Origin: Hexactinellida sp. DTS-2022
Lineage: Eukaryota > Porifera > Hexactinellida
Length of the DNA: 64,000 bases
Reading direction: 5' to 3'
NCBI GenBank assembly: GCA_028753945.1
Contig: JAPNXP010000002.1
Span: 12,090,001 to 12,154,000 of the forward strand
In this document: positions 46,185-56,510 of the stretch, one piece after another
Layout of the letters: each line of letters starts with the position of its first letter
How positions within the stretch are numbered: the stretch's first letter is position 1
Made by a program: the position numbers and the translations under genes
Notes under the pieces: generated by a model
What the model was told of the DNA's origin: nothing
Seen by the model: only the letters and a program-made list of their open reading frames with translations
Database searches by the model: none

Positions 46185-46934
46185 AAGAGAATTTTAAGCA
46201 AAGTTGCTGAACTTAATACTTTTTTTTTAGGCACGCAATTTTGAAATATCTAATTTTAGCTTCTTTAATAGTATAATACAGCACGTTACAATTTTTCCTG
46301 AGCACAGTATTTATTAGAAAGGGTTGAAAATTCATAGAAATAATGTTTAGTGTCTGATACAACTGCGCAAATTCACTGTAAGCTTTTGAAACTTTTGAGT
46401 CACAATTTTCTGCCACTTTTGTCCGGATCACCTGTTTTATTGGTTTTTTGGTGTATTTTCGAACGAAAACACTCTCCATATTTGCAAAAAATACATAATC
46501 CACGATACCAAGGTATAATTAAATCACTTTGATTTTGGGATCAATGTAGGAATTTTTAGCCAGTATCAGTAGGTTCATTTTGAGGTATAAATTGTTTAAA
46601 CCCCGCGGGATAAAATTATTGTTAGTTTGAATTGTGTGGAAGTGGCACAATCTAGAGTTTGAAACTTAGTTAAAATACGATTCCAATAGAATTTAGTTGC
46701 AAATGTGGCTTGAAATTGTTAACAAATATTTCTAGGAGGTTAGAGCTAAACTCTAAAACCCACGTTTGGGAAGTTGGTTTTCTAATTTACATGATTTGTT
46801 GTCACATGCCACCACCCATGGCCTAATTAATATACGGCTAGATATGTCACCGAGAAGGCCATAAAACGAGAAGGCCAGTTTCTAATTTTCATTTTAGGAT
46901 AAATTTTGCCTCCTATTGTTGTTATTTGGGTTAT

Positions 46935-47030
46935 ATATTGGGTAATCAACCATTGCGAGTCCAATGGAACAACTTTTGAGAATCTCAGATTTGTGGTTAA
47001 GCTATTTAGGCGCAAAATTTGCTTCGTCAT
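46935..47030 (+). repeat. Third copy of the 85 bp repeat seen at 8774 and 10507
   Basis: CTTTTGAGAATCTCAGATTT and GTGGTTAAGCTATTTAGGCG are shared. Confidence 0.7.
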
Positions 47031-47154
47031 CAATATTGGTCACATCAAAATTACCATATATGGTCATGTTGAAATCCGTGACACTTGGGGTCCTAAAATG
47101 TATTATATACGTATAGAAAGTCAGGTATTACAGTATTTTCTAATGGTTATGTTG

Positions 47155-47320
47155 CAGTGTAAACGCGAGATTGGTGTGAACGCGTGTACACCAGTGTACA
47201 CGCGTTCACACCAACTTGTCTGGTGTACACGCGTTCACACTGGTGTAAACGCGAGATTTTATTAACTTTAGTTAATCTCGCGTTTACACCAGTGCCAACG
47301 CGAGATTGGGGATTTATTAT
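47155..47320. repeat. Hairpin MITE of GTGTAAACGCGAGATT words, copy 1
   Basis: Nested palindromes of GTGTACACGCGTTCACAC and GTGTAAACGCGAGATT form a long hairpin. A related inverted copy lies at 56195-56510, with the shared flank TAAATAACTAAGTAACGTGG. Confidence 0.75.
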
Positions 47321-47789
47321 ACTTGTGGTTCATTTATATTAAATAACTAAGTAACGTGGTATTTGTTGACCATGCTAAGCAGGATTATTATGGGAATCAA
47401 TTTATTGATTGAGTGTCGGTTATTTTTCTATAATTGTAGTTGGCCAGTACTATTTAATAATATTATATTCAAGTAGTGTCCAATAATATTATAAACCACC
47501 AACTGCGCATAATAGTGTCACTGGTCCGAGGGTAGTTAGACCCAATTAAGTGGCGACTGTATTAGGTACGCAAATAACAGTCTAAACTGGATTATAAATA
47601 ATGACGATTATCACTTTTAAAATATTGTCTGATGATAGCATAAACAAATAGTGATCGCATCAGAATGTTCAAAGTATTTCCTGCTATTGCATTGTTGCCT
47701 AATAGAATTGAAGTATGACATCTGTTTGATGTATGCGCTGGTTTGTGATCACATAAACTGTAACTGTTAACAAAATTGCAAAGTTGCTT

Positions 47790-47797
47790 ATAAATAG
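47790..47797 (+). promoter_or_regulatory. Possible TATA box of the integrase gene
   Basis: TATAAATA lies about 70 bp upstream of the ATG at 47863. In AT-rich DNA this can occur by chance. Confidence 0.3.
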
Positions 47798-47899
47798 ATC
47801 AATGGGCGTATTCCTAAGATGTCTTATTTGTGAATACCGTTTGAATCGACTGGAATAGTAACATGTCCAGGAGTGAATTCGACAAGTCACTCTTAACTA

Positions 47900-48463
47900 C
47901 ACTGACCGGCCAAAAGTATTTGAACAGCAATAATTTGTATTTTACATTCAGGCTTCTAGCAACATAATAACATTGGTAGATTATCCAACACAACTCTTTA
48001 CATAAAGCGATATGTAAAGTATAATAAAATAGCAAAAGATTTGAATTTAAATTTATATGGAGGTGTTAAACTCATTAACTATATAATTAGCTAATTAAAT
48101 ATATAATTTCTGATCATTAAGATGCATTGAGAATATAGAACTTCTGATTGCAGATTTGAATTCCACATGTTCGAATTACTCTAGGTGCATAATTTCAAAT
48201 CAATACGATTATATTCTACTGATATACAGCCACATTACATTTTGTGCCACTTGTGCCACAATTGGCACATGGCAGAGACACTTATGCCACTTCATAGATA
48301 TTTTCTAAAATTACTTGAAATCACAATTTATATATATTTATAACTATAGTAAGATATATTAACGTCATTTCAGAGTAGTTTAAACATTAGTTAATTAGTT
48401 ACCAGACGACCTTTGTGTCTGCATTAAACTTCCAATTGTTCAAATACTTTTGGCTGGTTAGTG
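47900..48463. mobile_element. 564 bp Tc1/mariner-like MITE, copy 2, inside the integrase gene
   Basis: The ends are CACTGACCGGCCAAAAGTAT and TACTTTTGGCTGGTTAGTG. TA lies at 47898-47899 and 48464-48465. It has the same length as the copy at 9325-9888. Codon phase is kept across the empty site. Confidence 0.9.
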
Positions 48464-48826
48464 TATATCGACGGAGCCATCAAGTGCTACTTTTACGCGA
48501 GCTGATATAGCTATTAAAATCACTTTACTCCAAAGTACCAAACCATCCGTCCTCCAGAAGAATGAACTTTCCAGATGGCAAAGGGTTCAGGACCGTTTTG
48601 AGTTGGTGTCATATCAGGGAACAAGTATCCTGTATCTTAAGGGCAAGAAAGATGGAATATCCAGAATAGTGTTGGCAATAGAAGAGCTGTACGATAAATT
48701 GGCCTCGCTTCATTGGCTCGAAGGTAACCATACAGGTAGAACCAAGCTCTACAAGCACGCTGCTCTGAAATATCATGGCGTGACAGAAAAGATTTGTGGG
48801 CTTTTTGTAAAAACTTGCCATGTATG

Positions 48827-49360
48827 ACGAGTGTGAAGTTGGCTGAATATTCGACCAGCACAACTTCAGTCAATAAGTTGACTAACTTGCTGACATCAGA
48901 TTTAAATGATTTCTGCAGCATTCGAAAGAGTAGAAACCTACGTTTATGAAACTAGCATTACAATTTTTAAAAGAATTCATTTTCGACAAAAATAATTGAC
49001 CCCTGACCCGCACTAGTTGACCCACTTTTTAATATACTAATACTAAATTATCAAGCGCTGAAATTATGCATGTAAACTCCAGAGACATCTACGTTTATGT
49101 TATAGAAATTTCATCAAAAAATATAATGTACTTTTTGAAATATTTACGTTTGAATATTCAAGTTGTCAAAATCGAGTCGCCATAAAATCCTACTATGTAT
49201 ATATGCATACAGCTAGCAATAGCGTCAATTCCAGTTTGACGTAGCGTCGTAGACAGTTAGAAGTGATTAAATTAGATCACAAGCTTCAAGATGATATGCT
49301 ATTACGTATTAATAATTCCTTATGAAGAGGATAATGTCAACTCCCGCCTCTCATTCTATT
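48827..49360 (+). repeat. Left ~525 bp TIR of the OTU/transposase element
   Basis: It pairs with 53425-53946. Shared words include ACTAACTTGCTGACATCAGA, GTTGACCCACTTTTTAATAT and ACTCCCGCCTCTCATTC at the inner end. Differences are few. Confidence 0.9.
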
Positions 49361-49753
49361 AATAAATTTGAGGTATTTCAAAGCATGTAATCAATCACCC
49401 AAGTCCCGCAATAATAGTAAACGGGCTAATTTACTCCATCAATTAATTAATACTAAATTTTGTAGACTGAATAGCCTTTTTCACAAATGGAGGGAGAGTA
49501 TTGTTTTAATTATTGCAAGGAGATGACCTCGGTCATAAATACGATAATAAATAATTTGATAGTTTAATTAATTGGATGACTTATTAGATTTCAAAGATTA
49601 TACAAAGCATTGATTATATAATTCAAAATTCTACATAAAGTGTACACAAATATCATTAATACACTTATAAATTAATCGTTAATCATTAATCGTTAATCGT
49701 TGTCCACAGAATTAAAATAGAATAACCATAAATTGCGCGCGAAAATAAATTAT

Positions 49754-50276
49754 CTAAAACTTCGTCTCTATCTCCTTATCTGATAATTCCAAGACTGGTT
49801 CATAATGATTACCAGTATGTACAATGTAAATAGATACAGTGGTGTTGGCGGGTGGTGTATTAATTACCTGATCTATACTAGCACCTTTTCCAGAGAAAAC
49901 ATTCCATGTGTTACCCGTGTCTTTCGAAAAGACCCAAATATCTGTCCTAAATAAGAGACCTGCTGCAAATAATTCTAAATCTCCGCCCCATTTGGCATTA
50001 CTCTTCATACCAGTTTTAGCCACATAATCTCCGATATTTCTGTAAGTATTTGGGTATTTATTATTATTTCACACATATTACTCTTAATTTATTTATCATA
50101 CTATCAACGATAAGTTTCCGTATTTCGTGACAATTATCCGAACAACCCGTAATCCAATATGCTATAGAAGAAAACAAACAATTTCCATCTCCGGGGACAC
50201 AATAAGTCTTGCTAGGTACATACTCAATCAGTGGTCTCTTTACATTACTGTTAATCTTGCTATGTACTGGCGACAT
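49754..50276 (-). CDS. OTU-family cysteine protease (deubiquitinase-like), two parts
   Basis: The first part (50276 to about 50082) carries PSKTYCVPGDGNCLFSSIAY, the catalytic Cys box (D-G-N-C) of OTU proteases. It then reads WITGCSDNCHEIRKLIVDSM. The second part (about 50039-49754) carries IGDYVAKTGM, NAKWGGDLELFAAGLLFRTD, TWNVFSGKGAS and the catalytic His in HTGNHYEPVLEL. Between them is a ~42 bp gap with a GTAATA donor-like site and a CTTACAG acceptor-like site. The phase I read is off by one base, so either the splice points differ or there is a small indel. OTU enzymes remove ubiquitin or related modifiers. In this element it may protect the transposase or blunt silencing, but that is inference. 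Related OTU pieces lie at 19600, 24224 and 62259. Confidence 0.75.
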
Positions 50277-50436
50277 TAAAATTCAGATTATGACAAATAT
50301 CTATCTGACCAGGTTGGGAGAGTGGCTTATAGGGTGGAAGGTCGTAATTCATTGTACAAATTTCAATTATATCGATGTCAGTGATAATATCAACATCAGC
50401 TGCCTGGAGGACCACATCAGGGGCTGTGGATACGAC

Positions 50437-51639
50437 CTATTTTTCTAGAATTCTCTTTTTTCGCGGAAATTCAGAGTCCAAAATCTTTCTCTTTAAATCT
50501 TTAGCTCTTTTTGACTGTACATTATAATTTAAAGTTTGATAACATTTTTCAAAAACTTTATCTACATTATCTACATCTGGGGTTATATAACTCCTATGAA
50601 TTTTGCTCCTCCGAGACCATTCCTCCTTACAATCTTCTTCATTAGGTACTTCTAGTTTACGCTTCTTTGCTTTAAATATTTTAGAAGCCAAGGGATGAAA
50701 TCCAAATTTGAAAGCAGAAATTATATCATGAATATTACTATGCATTGTACGAATAAAATTACCAGGTCTGATGTGTATATTAGATTCGAATATTGGATGT
50801 TTAACTATCCTAAACCAATTTTCTGCTATGGCATCACTTGCTTTAGTTTCTTCTTGATTACCAGTTCGAGATAATATAATTCCAGTCCATAAAGGCAAGA
50901 TTGGCATATAGTATGTTAACAAATATTCTAAAATATGGGGACAATAAGAGCCATTTAGCATACTAATTTTATCAGTTTTTAAATCATTACGATTCTTAGT
51001 TACTAGTGAATCAAAATGTCTACCAAAGGGTGATTTAGCACGATATGTAGTGACGTTTTCTACTTGCGTCAAAAGTTGCGTGCAATCATCTTCAGGTGGT
51101 TCCACATAGTCAAGTTGATATAGCATGTCGCCTCTAACTAAACCATTTAATTCCACTAAACTGGAGCTGACAGTATCTCTATAATACTGTATAGATAAAA
51201 TATTACTTAATCCTACGAAAATCCTATTTATCTCTTGCATACTTTTTGCTTTTAAAATTACAGCAAACAAGTGTAAAATAAATCTATTCCACTGTTCCAA
51301 ATCTATCATGTTTTCAAATTTCAAAAAGTTTTCAAAATAATTTGGTCTTCGGTAACCATAAAAATTGCAACCATCAACCCATAATTGAGCCTGGCTATTG
51401 TTGTAATAATAGTATGCTTGTGTATTACTAATATTAGTACTATTGCTAAGATCAAATGAAACACGCTCGTCCTTTTGCTTAAGTTCATGGTAGGTAACCA
51501 AGTCAGATGCTGAGGAAGACCAAATTAACAATAACCTGTCATCCTGCAAATCAGGTTCAATGGATTCCCATGAAATTTCTTCACGAACTACACGGCTAAG
51601 ACTAGATAGGGACACACATAGGGATATTTCTCGCAGCAT
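50437..51639 (-). CDS. MULE-like transposase, C-terminal part (400 aa) without the Asp-bearing core
   Basis: The protein runs from MLREISLCVSLSS to SEFPRKKRILEK. Its middle (FAVILKAKSMQEINRIFVGL) aligns with RAIEMTSINNLFKSLC of the remnant at 21300-21070. TYYMPILPLWTGIILSRTGN aligns with LPLWSGIILGP there. KASDAIAENWFRIVKHPIFE is a plausible catalytic-Glu motif of MULE type (compare TNNDLESFH and NNGAESYHK in the two other MULEs here). The C-terminus is basic, with KAKKRKLEV and RKIL(D) segments. The first ~130 residues do not show the LDATGSIV and CSAH motifs of the relatives, so the catalytic Asp segment is missing or replaced. The open frame is long and uninterrupted, which suggests recent function or young age. 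Confidence 0.6.
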   Translation of the reverse strand: MLREISLCVSLSSLSRVVREEISWESIEPDLQDDRLLLIWSSSASDLVTYHELKQKDERVSFDLSNSTNISNTQAYYYYNNSQAQLWVDGCNFYGYRRPNYFENFLKFENMIDLEQWNRFILHLFAVILKAKSMQEINRIFVGLSNILSIQYYRDTVSSSLVELNGLVRGDMLYQLDYVEPPEDDCTQLLTQVENVTTYRAKSPFGRHFDSLVTKNRNDLKTDKISMLNGSYCPHILEYLLTYYMPILPLWTGIILSRTGNQEETKASDAIAENWFRIVKHPIFESNIHIRPGNFIRTMHSNIHDIISAFKFGFHPLASKIFKAKKRKLEVPNEEDCKEEWSRRSKIHRSYITPDVDNVDKVFEKCYQTLNYNVQSKRAKDLKRKILDSEFPRKKRILEK

Positions 51640-51764
51640 AACAGAGGTCTGTAACGAATGCTAACCATTCAGGGCGGAGAGAGTCGAGACTTAAACTAAC
51701 GAAAAATGACATATTTTGAGAGGTGGAATCAGGATTAATTTATCGTTCTAACAATTCACGGATA

Positions 51765-52091
51765 TTATTGGGAATTATTCTTCCATTTCAAATAGAGTTT
51801 AACGCGTTTAGCTTGACTATTACGTCCATGAACTTTCTTAGAAATTAATCCCCAAATTGAATCTGCGACACTAGGACTGGTAGAAAGGGAATTCATAATC
51901 TCACTGTATGATTGTGATGTGGATTCAACATATAAAAGTAATTGCTGGAGTTCTGGAGGTACTAAAAAAAAGAGAGTTAAATGAAAATAGGGAATAGTTA
52001 TGCATATGGTATTTTCCTGAAAAAGTATCGTGGAATTACCTCCACCCAGATTATTACTAAAGAAAAATGCGGCACATACTATGCCCAGCAC
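51765..52091 (-). CDS. Probable N-terminal part of the same transposase, unknown fold
   Basis: It contains PPELQQLLLYVESTSQSYSE, then VADSIWGLISKKVHGRNSQA and a basic RVKLYLKWKNN end. It lies upstream of the 400-residue frame with a 125 bp gap on the same strand. The first third is hydrophobic and may be non-coding read-through. No named domain was recognised; a DNA-binding role is only a guess from the basic end. Confidence 0.4.
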   Translation of the reverse strand: MLGIVCAAFFFSNNLGGGNSTILFQENTICITIPYFHLTLFFLVPPELQQLLLYVESTSQSYSEIMNSLSTSPSVADSIWGLISKKVHGRNSQAKRVKLYLKWKNNSQ

Positions 52092-52420
52092 ATATTCAGA
52101 TAATTCGGTAATTAGAAGCGATTGTTAGTTCATACTTAAATGATTAGTCAGGAATAATATCATAATAATTTAATTAATTAAGTGAATCCAATATATTTAT
52201 TTTAACATTGGACATAAACGAATATTGTTTGAAACGAAAGAGTAGAACGATATATATAAAATAGATTTGGGCCCTAGATAAACATATCAATAAATTTACT
52301 TTTAGAAAAGCTGGTTCCAGGGAAAGATGTGTTGAAATTTCGAGCCATGTATCGTGGAGTCGTAAATGTAAATCTAAATTGTAGAAACAATTAATCAATA
52401 TAATAGAAGTCAATATAATA

Positions 52421-53154
52421 CAGGGGTTTTTAACTTTTGCATCTGTGAAAATTCGCACGAACACCTTAATGTTCATGGGATAAATTTTATTGTCAGAACT
52501 CTTATATAATTAACAAAATATTGATGTAGAGTTGGAACTGCTTTTTTCAAGAACTAGAGAAACCCTAGGCTAAGATTTTGAGAGACAACAGGTCCAAAAA
52601 TCCAATCTATTCACTTCACAATTGATGATGCCAGTATATATTGTATTTTATGAATAATTAAATAATTTAAAATACTAATCCATGAAGATAATCGTTTCGT
52701 GATCCCTCCCAAGGAGGCCTTTGCGATCCTCAGTAGGGATGCACCGGATCCACTTTTTTGGATCCGGATCCGCTTGGAAAGAAAATACAGTTATATTAAG
52801 TTTGTAGTAATTGATATATGGTAAAGTAAAACTTCGTTAGTATGAAGACATTAAAATTGTCTCAATCTGTCAATCAGAGATATTTAATTAATTTATGTCT
52901 CCTATTACTTCATGAAAATTATAATAAATTTGAATTGGCGTAGAGTATGTCACTATTGAATAGTTTTTGTAAGTAATTAGAGGTTACTTGGATGAATATA
53001 ATTAATTAAATAGTTGATACACATACAGATTCGGATCCGGTGGATCCGGTAACCTCATCTCGGATCCGGCCGGATCCCGGATCCTCCACAAATGGGGAAA
53101 TCCGGCCGGATCCAGGATCCGGTGCACCTCTAATCCTCAGGTTGAAAAGCCCTG
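52421..53154. mobile_element. hAT MITE (CAGGGGTTTTTAAC ends) hosting a second MITE
   Basis: It starts CAGGGGTTTTTAACTTTTGC and ends GGTTGAAAAGCCCTG. The duplication ATATAATA lies at 52413-52420 and 53155-53162. Without its guest it is about 327 bp and belongs to the same family as 61098-61537. Confidence 0.88.
52734..53132. mobile_element. 399 bp hAT MITE (TAGGGATGCACCGGATCC ends)
   Basis: It starts TAGGGATGCACCGGATCCAC and ends GGATCCGGTGCACCTCTA. The exact 8 bp duplication ATCCTCAG lies at 52726-52733 and 53133-53140. It is the innermost insertion of the stack. Confidence 0.93.
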
Positions 53155-53424
53155 ATATAATATATGTAAAACCATAAATCTTATGTAATTAGAAGAAACG
53201 AACCTCAAGAGTCAATACTCACAAGTCAAAGTTAGAAATGGTAAAGTTTCTTGGCTGTATTTGTATTGGATCAATCAATCGCGCGATTAGATAAATAAAA
53301 TAACTGCGGGCTTTGAATATGATTTCGGAAATTAAAAGTTTCGTTTTGATGATGAAATAGTTTATTGATTCAATAAGCAAACAAGCATTAAATAGTGTTG
53401 CTATATCAAAGGACTATTCAAAGA

Positions 53425-53946
53425 ATGAGAGGCGGGAGTTGACATTATCCTCTTCATAAGGAATTATTAATACGTAATAGCATATCAGCTTAAAGCTTGT
53501 GATCTAATTTAATCACTTCTAACTGTCTACGTCAAACTGGAATTGACGCTATTGCTAGCTGTATGCATATATACGTATATAGTAGGATTTTATGGCGACT
53601 CGATTTTGACAACTTGAATATTCAAACGTAAATATTTCAAAAAGTACATTATATTTTTTGATGAAATTTCTATAACATAAACGTAGATGTCTCTGGAGTT
53701 TACATGCATAATTTCAGCGCTTGATAATAGTATTAGCATATTAAAAAAGTGGGTCAACTAGTGCGGGTCAGGGGTCAATTATTTTGTCGAAAATGAATTC
53801 TTTTTTAAATTGTAATGCTAGTTTCATAAACGTAGGTTTCTACTCTTTCGAATGCTGCAAAAATCATTTAAATCTGATGTCAGCAAGTTAGTCAACTTAT
53901 TGACTGAAGTTGTGCTGGTCGAATATTCAGCCAACTTCACACTCGT
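53425..53946 (-). repeat. Right ~525 bp TIR of the OTU/transposase element
   Basis: Reverse complement of 48827-49360. An incidental open frame runs from here into the integrase gene (53852 onward); its first 31 codons are TIR sequence. Confidence 0.9.
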
Positions 53947-55585
53947 CCATGTATGTCACTTAAAGAAAGCCAAGAAGTCTCTTAAGAGTGTATTTGTGAA
54001 ACCCATCACATCCACCGATTTCCTCAGCAGGGCACAGATGGACTTGATCGATATGAGCGATCAAAATCTCGAGGTCAACTTGTCCGCTGATGGGGTTACA
54101 CCCTACAAATATCTGTTAGTCTATTTGGATCATTTTACCAACAAGATCAACCTGGTTCCGCTTAAACGTAAGTCGGCAGAAAAGGTTGTGAGAGTTTGCT
54201 CGATTTCTTTTGTGACTCTGGACCGCCACACATTCTCCACTCAGACAATGGTAGGGAGTTCTCTAACAATCTCCTCTTCACTACCCTAGCAACGAAATGG
54301 CCAACAATAAAATAGTCCACGGAAAACCCAGACACCCAGAGTCCCAGGGTGCTGTGGAAAGAGCTAACCGCGATATCTAAGACGGCCTTTTCGGAATGAT
54401 GCGAGATAACAACAACGACCATTGTTGGGTGAAGTACCTAAGGTGGGTACAGTGGAATCATAACACCAGCTATCATACTGCTATCCGGATGACTCCTTAT
54501 GAAGCTGTCTATAACAAGAAGCCGCCGATGGGACTAACGAATATTGGCATACCCCATGAATTCTGGCCAGACATTAATACTGAAGATGATATCGAGGTCT
54601 TCCAGAGGAACATTGTACAACCTGGTCTTGCAGAGGTTCTAAACGCAGAGTTAGAAGTAAGCGAGTATCAATCGTATTCGTCTATTCCATCTCCTCTTTC
54701 GAAATTTCCCACTCAAATCGACGAGTACGAGAATGATATTTTGACAGCTATCCCAGTTGGGACAATTGTCAGTGACAATTTGGTGTCCTTTCATTCAAAT
54801 ATCACACTCCACCACCTCTATTAAGTTCCTTTGTCTCCGAAAACCAGATTTCAGATGAATTACTTGCGTGTAATTATTACACATCTACAAGATCTCCGTT
54901 AACTTCACCAGATCCTATTCAGGATAGTTGTTCGATTTCCACTCTAGACTGTGTTGTTTGTGGAGAAGTAACTTCTGGTGCACACACATGTCCACGCTGT
55001 TTTGGCTTCATCCACATCATATGTGGAAGGTCTGAGGGAGAAGAAGGCTACGGAAGCAGTGTAGTGTGACCCGCGTGTGACTTTTCATCCAGAAAAGAAA
55101 AGTGCAACAAGATGAGGGCTGGTATCAAGCGCTGTCAGGAGAAACAACAAGACAGAATGCTTAATACTGCCTCGAAGAAATTCAAGGATGCTGTAGTGGG
55201 AGATTCAGTATTAATCCCTATCTCCCGGCCTTAAAAGATGCACTCATTGGGTCCTCGCAACATCCTTGGATGTATTACGAGTAGAGATGAATCTACATAC
55301 TCCATCGGCACGACTCAAGGAACACTGGCCGTTAATTATAGTCGTAATCAATTTGAATTATGTCCAGCTAACATTCTCTCGTTGGATTCCGTTCCTCCTG
55401 TAACGATTACCCAGACAGAGGCAATGCAGAGTGCTTCTTTCGGTATTTCTAGCAGTTCAGCTTGCAGATGTAAGCATTGCAAGACTCAGAGATGTCCCTG
55501 CAAGAAATCAGGTCGAAGCTGCAATACCAAGTGTCAAAGGGGACACGTATGTCTTAACAAACATGTTGAGTCATCTAATCCTTAG

Positions 55586-56190
55586 TAGAATTTCGTAGTG
55601 CTAATAGTTGGAAGTTTATCCGTTAAGTAAGTGTATCATTGCTCCTAATAAAAGCAAATTATCGATTGATATTCCTTGATGTATTGGTATGCTAGCTATT
55701 ATAAGTAGTAATACAGAGTTCTGCTACCTCGCGTAACTTATAATAAATAAAAGTAATAAATCTCTATTCATTGATAAATTAAAATTTATTGATCCAGGAA
55801 ACACCCTTATAGCTTGTACGGTGTACCAACATTTATAATTAGTACTAAATGAAAATAATTAAGATAAGGAAATTAATGAGCGAGTTGGTATGTATAATAT
55901 ATTCCTTGACTTTGCCAGTTTAGAAGAATTACTGGAACAGTTGCAAAGAACGAGATGCAATGCATACTATTTCTTATCCAATGATACATTCAGGGTTACG
56001 TAAAGGGAGGAAAATACTTCAGACCCATTCAATTACACAAGATTTCAAAGGGTATACAGACAAAAATGAGAGCTGTGTATAAAGTGCACTTGGGTCTACG
56101 TATAATAAATAGTACACACACTTATAATAGAATCCCACAGGGAATAAAATGATTCCCATTCCCATAATAACCCTACCTAGCATGGACTCA
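55586..56190. other. No recognised gene
   Basis: A short stretch near 55950-56070 (SYPMIHSGLRKGRKIL on the plus strand) reads protein-like but is too short to place. The rest is AT-rich. Confidence 0.35.
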
Positions 56191-56194
56191 ACAA

Positions 56195-56510
56195 ATTGTG
56201 TTACAGTTTATGGACGTGCCTGGTGTATCCCGTGCACACTGGTGTCCCGCGTGCACGCCAGGACTTTCTTCTGGTGTGCACGCGGATACACCAGTGTGCA
56301 CGCGTGTACATCATGCACGTCCATAAACTGCAACATACCACGTTACTTAGTTATTTAATATAAATGAACCACAAGTATAATGAATCCCTATTCTCGCGTT
56401 TGCACTGGTGTAAACGCGAGATTAACTAAAGTTAATAAAATCTCGCGTTTACACCAGTGTGAACGCGTGTACACCAGTCTCGCGTTTGCACTGCAACAGT
56501 TGTAATCATT
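56195..56510. repeat. Hairpin MITE of GTGTAAACGCGAGATT words, copy 2 (inverted)
   Basis: It contains CACTGGTGTAAACGCGAGAT, GGTGTGCACGCG and GTTTATGGACGTGC/GCACGTCCATAAAC arms. It shares the flank CCACGTTACTTAGTTATTTA with 47155-47320 in reverse orientation. Confidence 0.75.

Larger units (their letters stand above)
48827..53946 (-). mobile_element. 5.1 kb OTU/transposase element with ~525 bp TIRs and 9 bp duplication
   Basis: Both ends read inward as ACGAGTGTGAAGTTGGCTGA, and the arms match for about 525 bp (48827-49360 and 53425-53946). The duplication CCATGTATG lies at 48818-48826 and 53947-53955. Minus-strand genes inside are a transposase N-terminal piece, a transposase C-terminal piece and an OTU protease. 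A 9 bp duplication with long TIRs is typical of Mutator-like elements. An hAT MITE is nested at 52421-53154. Confidence 0.9.
47863..55585 (+). pseudogene. KRBA2/SCAND3-like integrase protein with CXC tail, split by two insertions
   Basis: Coding blocks are 47863-47899, 48466-48826 and 53956-55585. The first starts MSRSEFDKSLLT. The second holds the H-H half of an HHCC zinc-binding integrase domain (LYKHAALKYHGVTEKICGLF). The C-C half CHVCHLKK spans the second insertion site. The integrase core follows: QMDLID (first Asp), then HILHSDNGREFSN (second Asp) and PESQGAVERANRD (Glu), with a frameshift near 54190 and an in-frame stop near 54379. After WNHNTSYHTAIRMTPYEAVY and a linker comes a PHD/RING-like CVVCGEVTSGAHTCPRC segment. 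The end is a CXC-like tail (CRCKHCKTQRCPCKKSGRSC, then CQRGHVCLN). Such proteins are found in animal genomes as Ginger-like or retroelement-derived integrases; which one is uncertain. Both junctions are in frame when insert and duplicate are ignored. Later frameshifts at about 54830 and 55070 add to its decay. Confidence 0.82.

Noticed and set aside
46213-46503. 96-codon minus-strand frame with FVRKYTKKPIKQ
   Set aside because: No recognisable domain or neighbouring exon; the reverse strand is equally open, so coding status cannot be decided.
47863-55585. Integrase gene as a domesticated host gene like vertebrate KRBA2
   Set aside because: It is broken by insertions, frameshifts and a stop, and nothing indicates host conservation.
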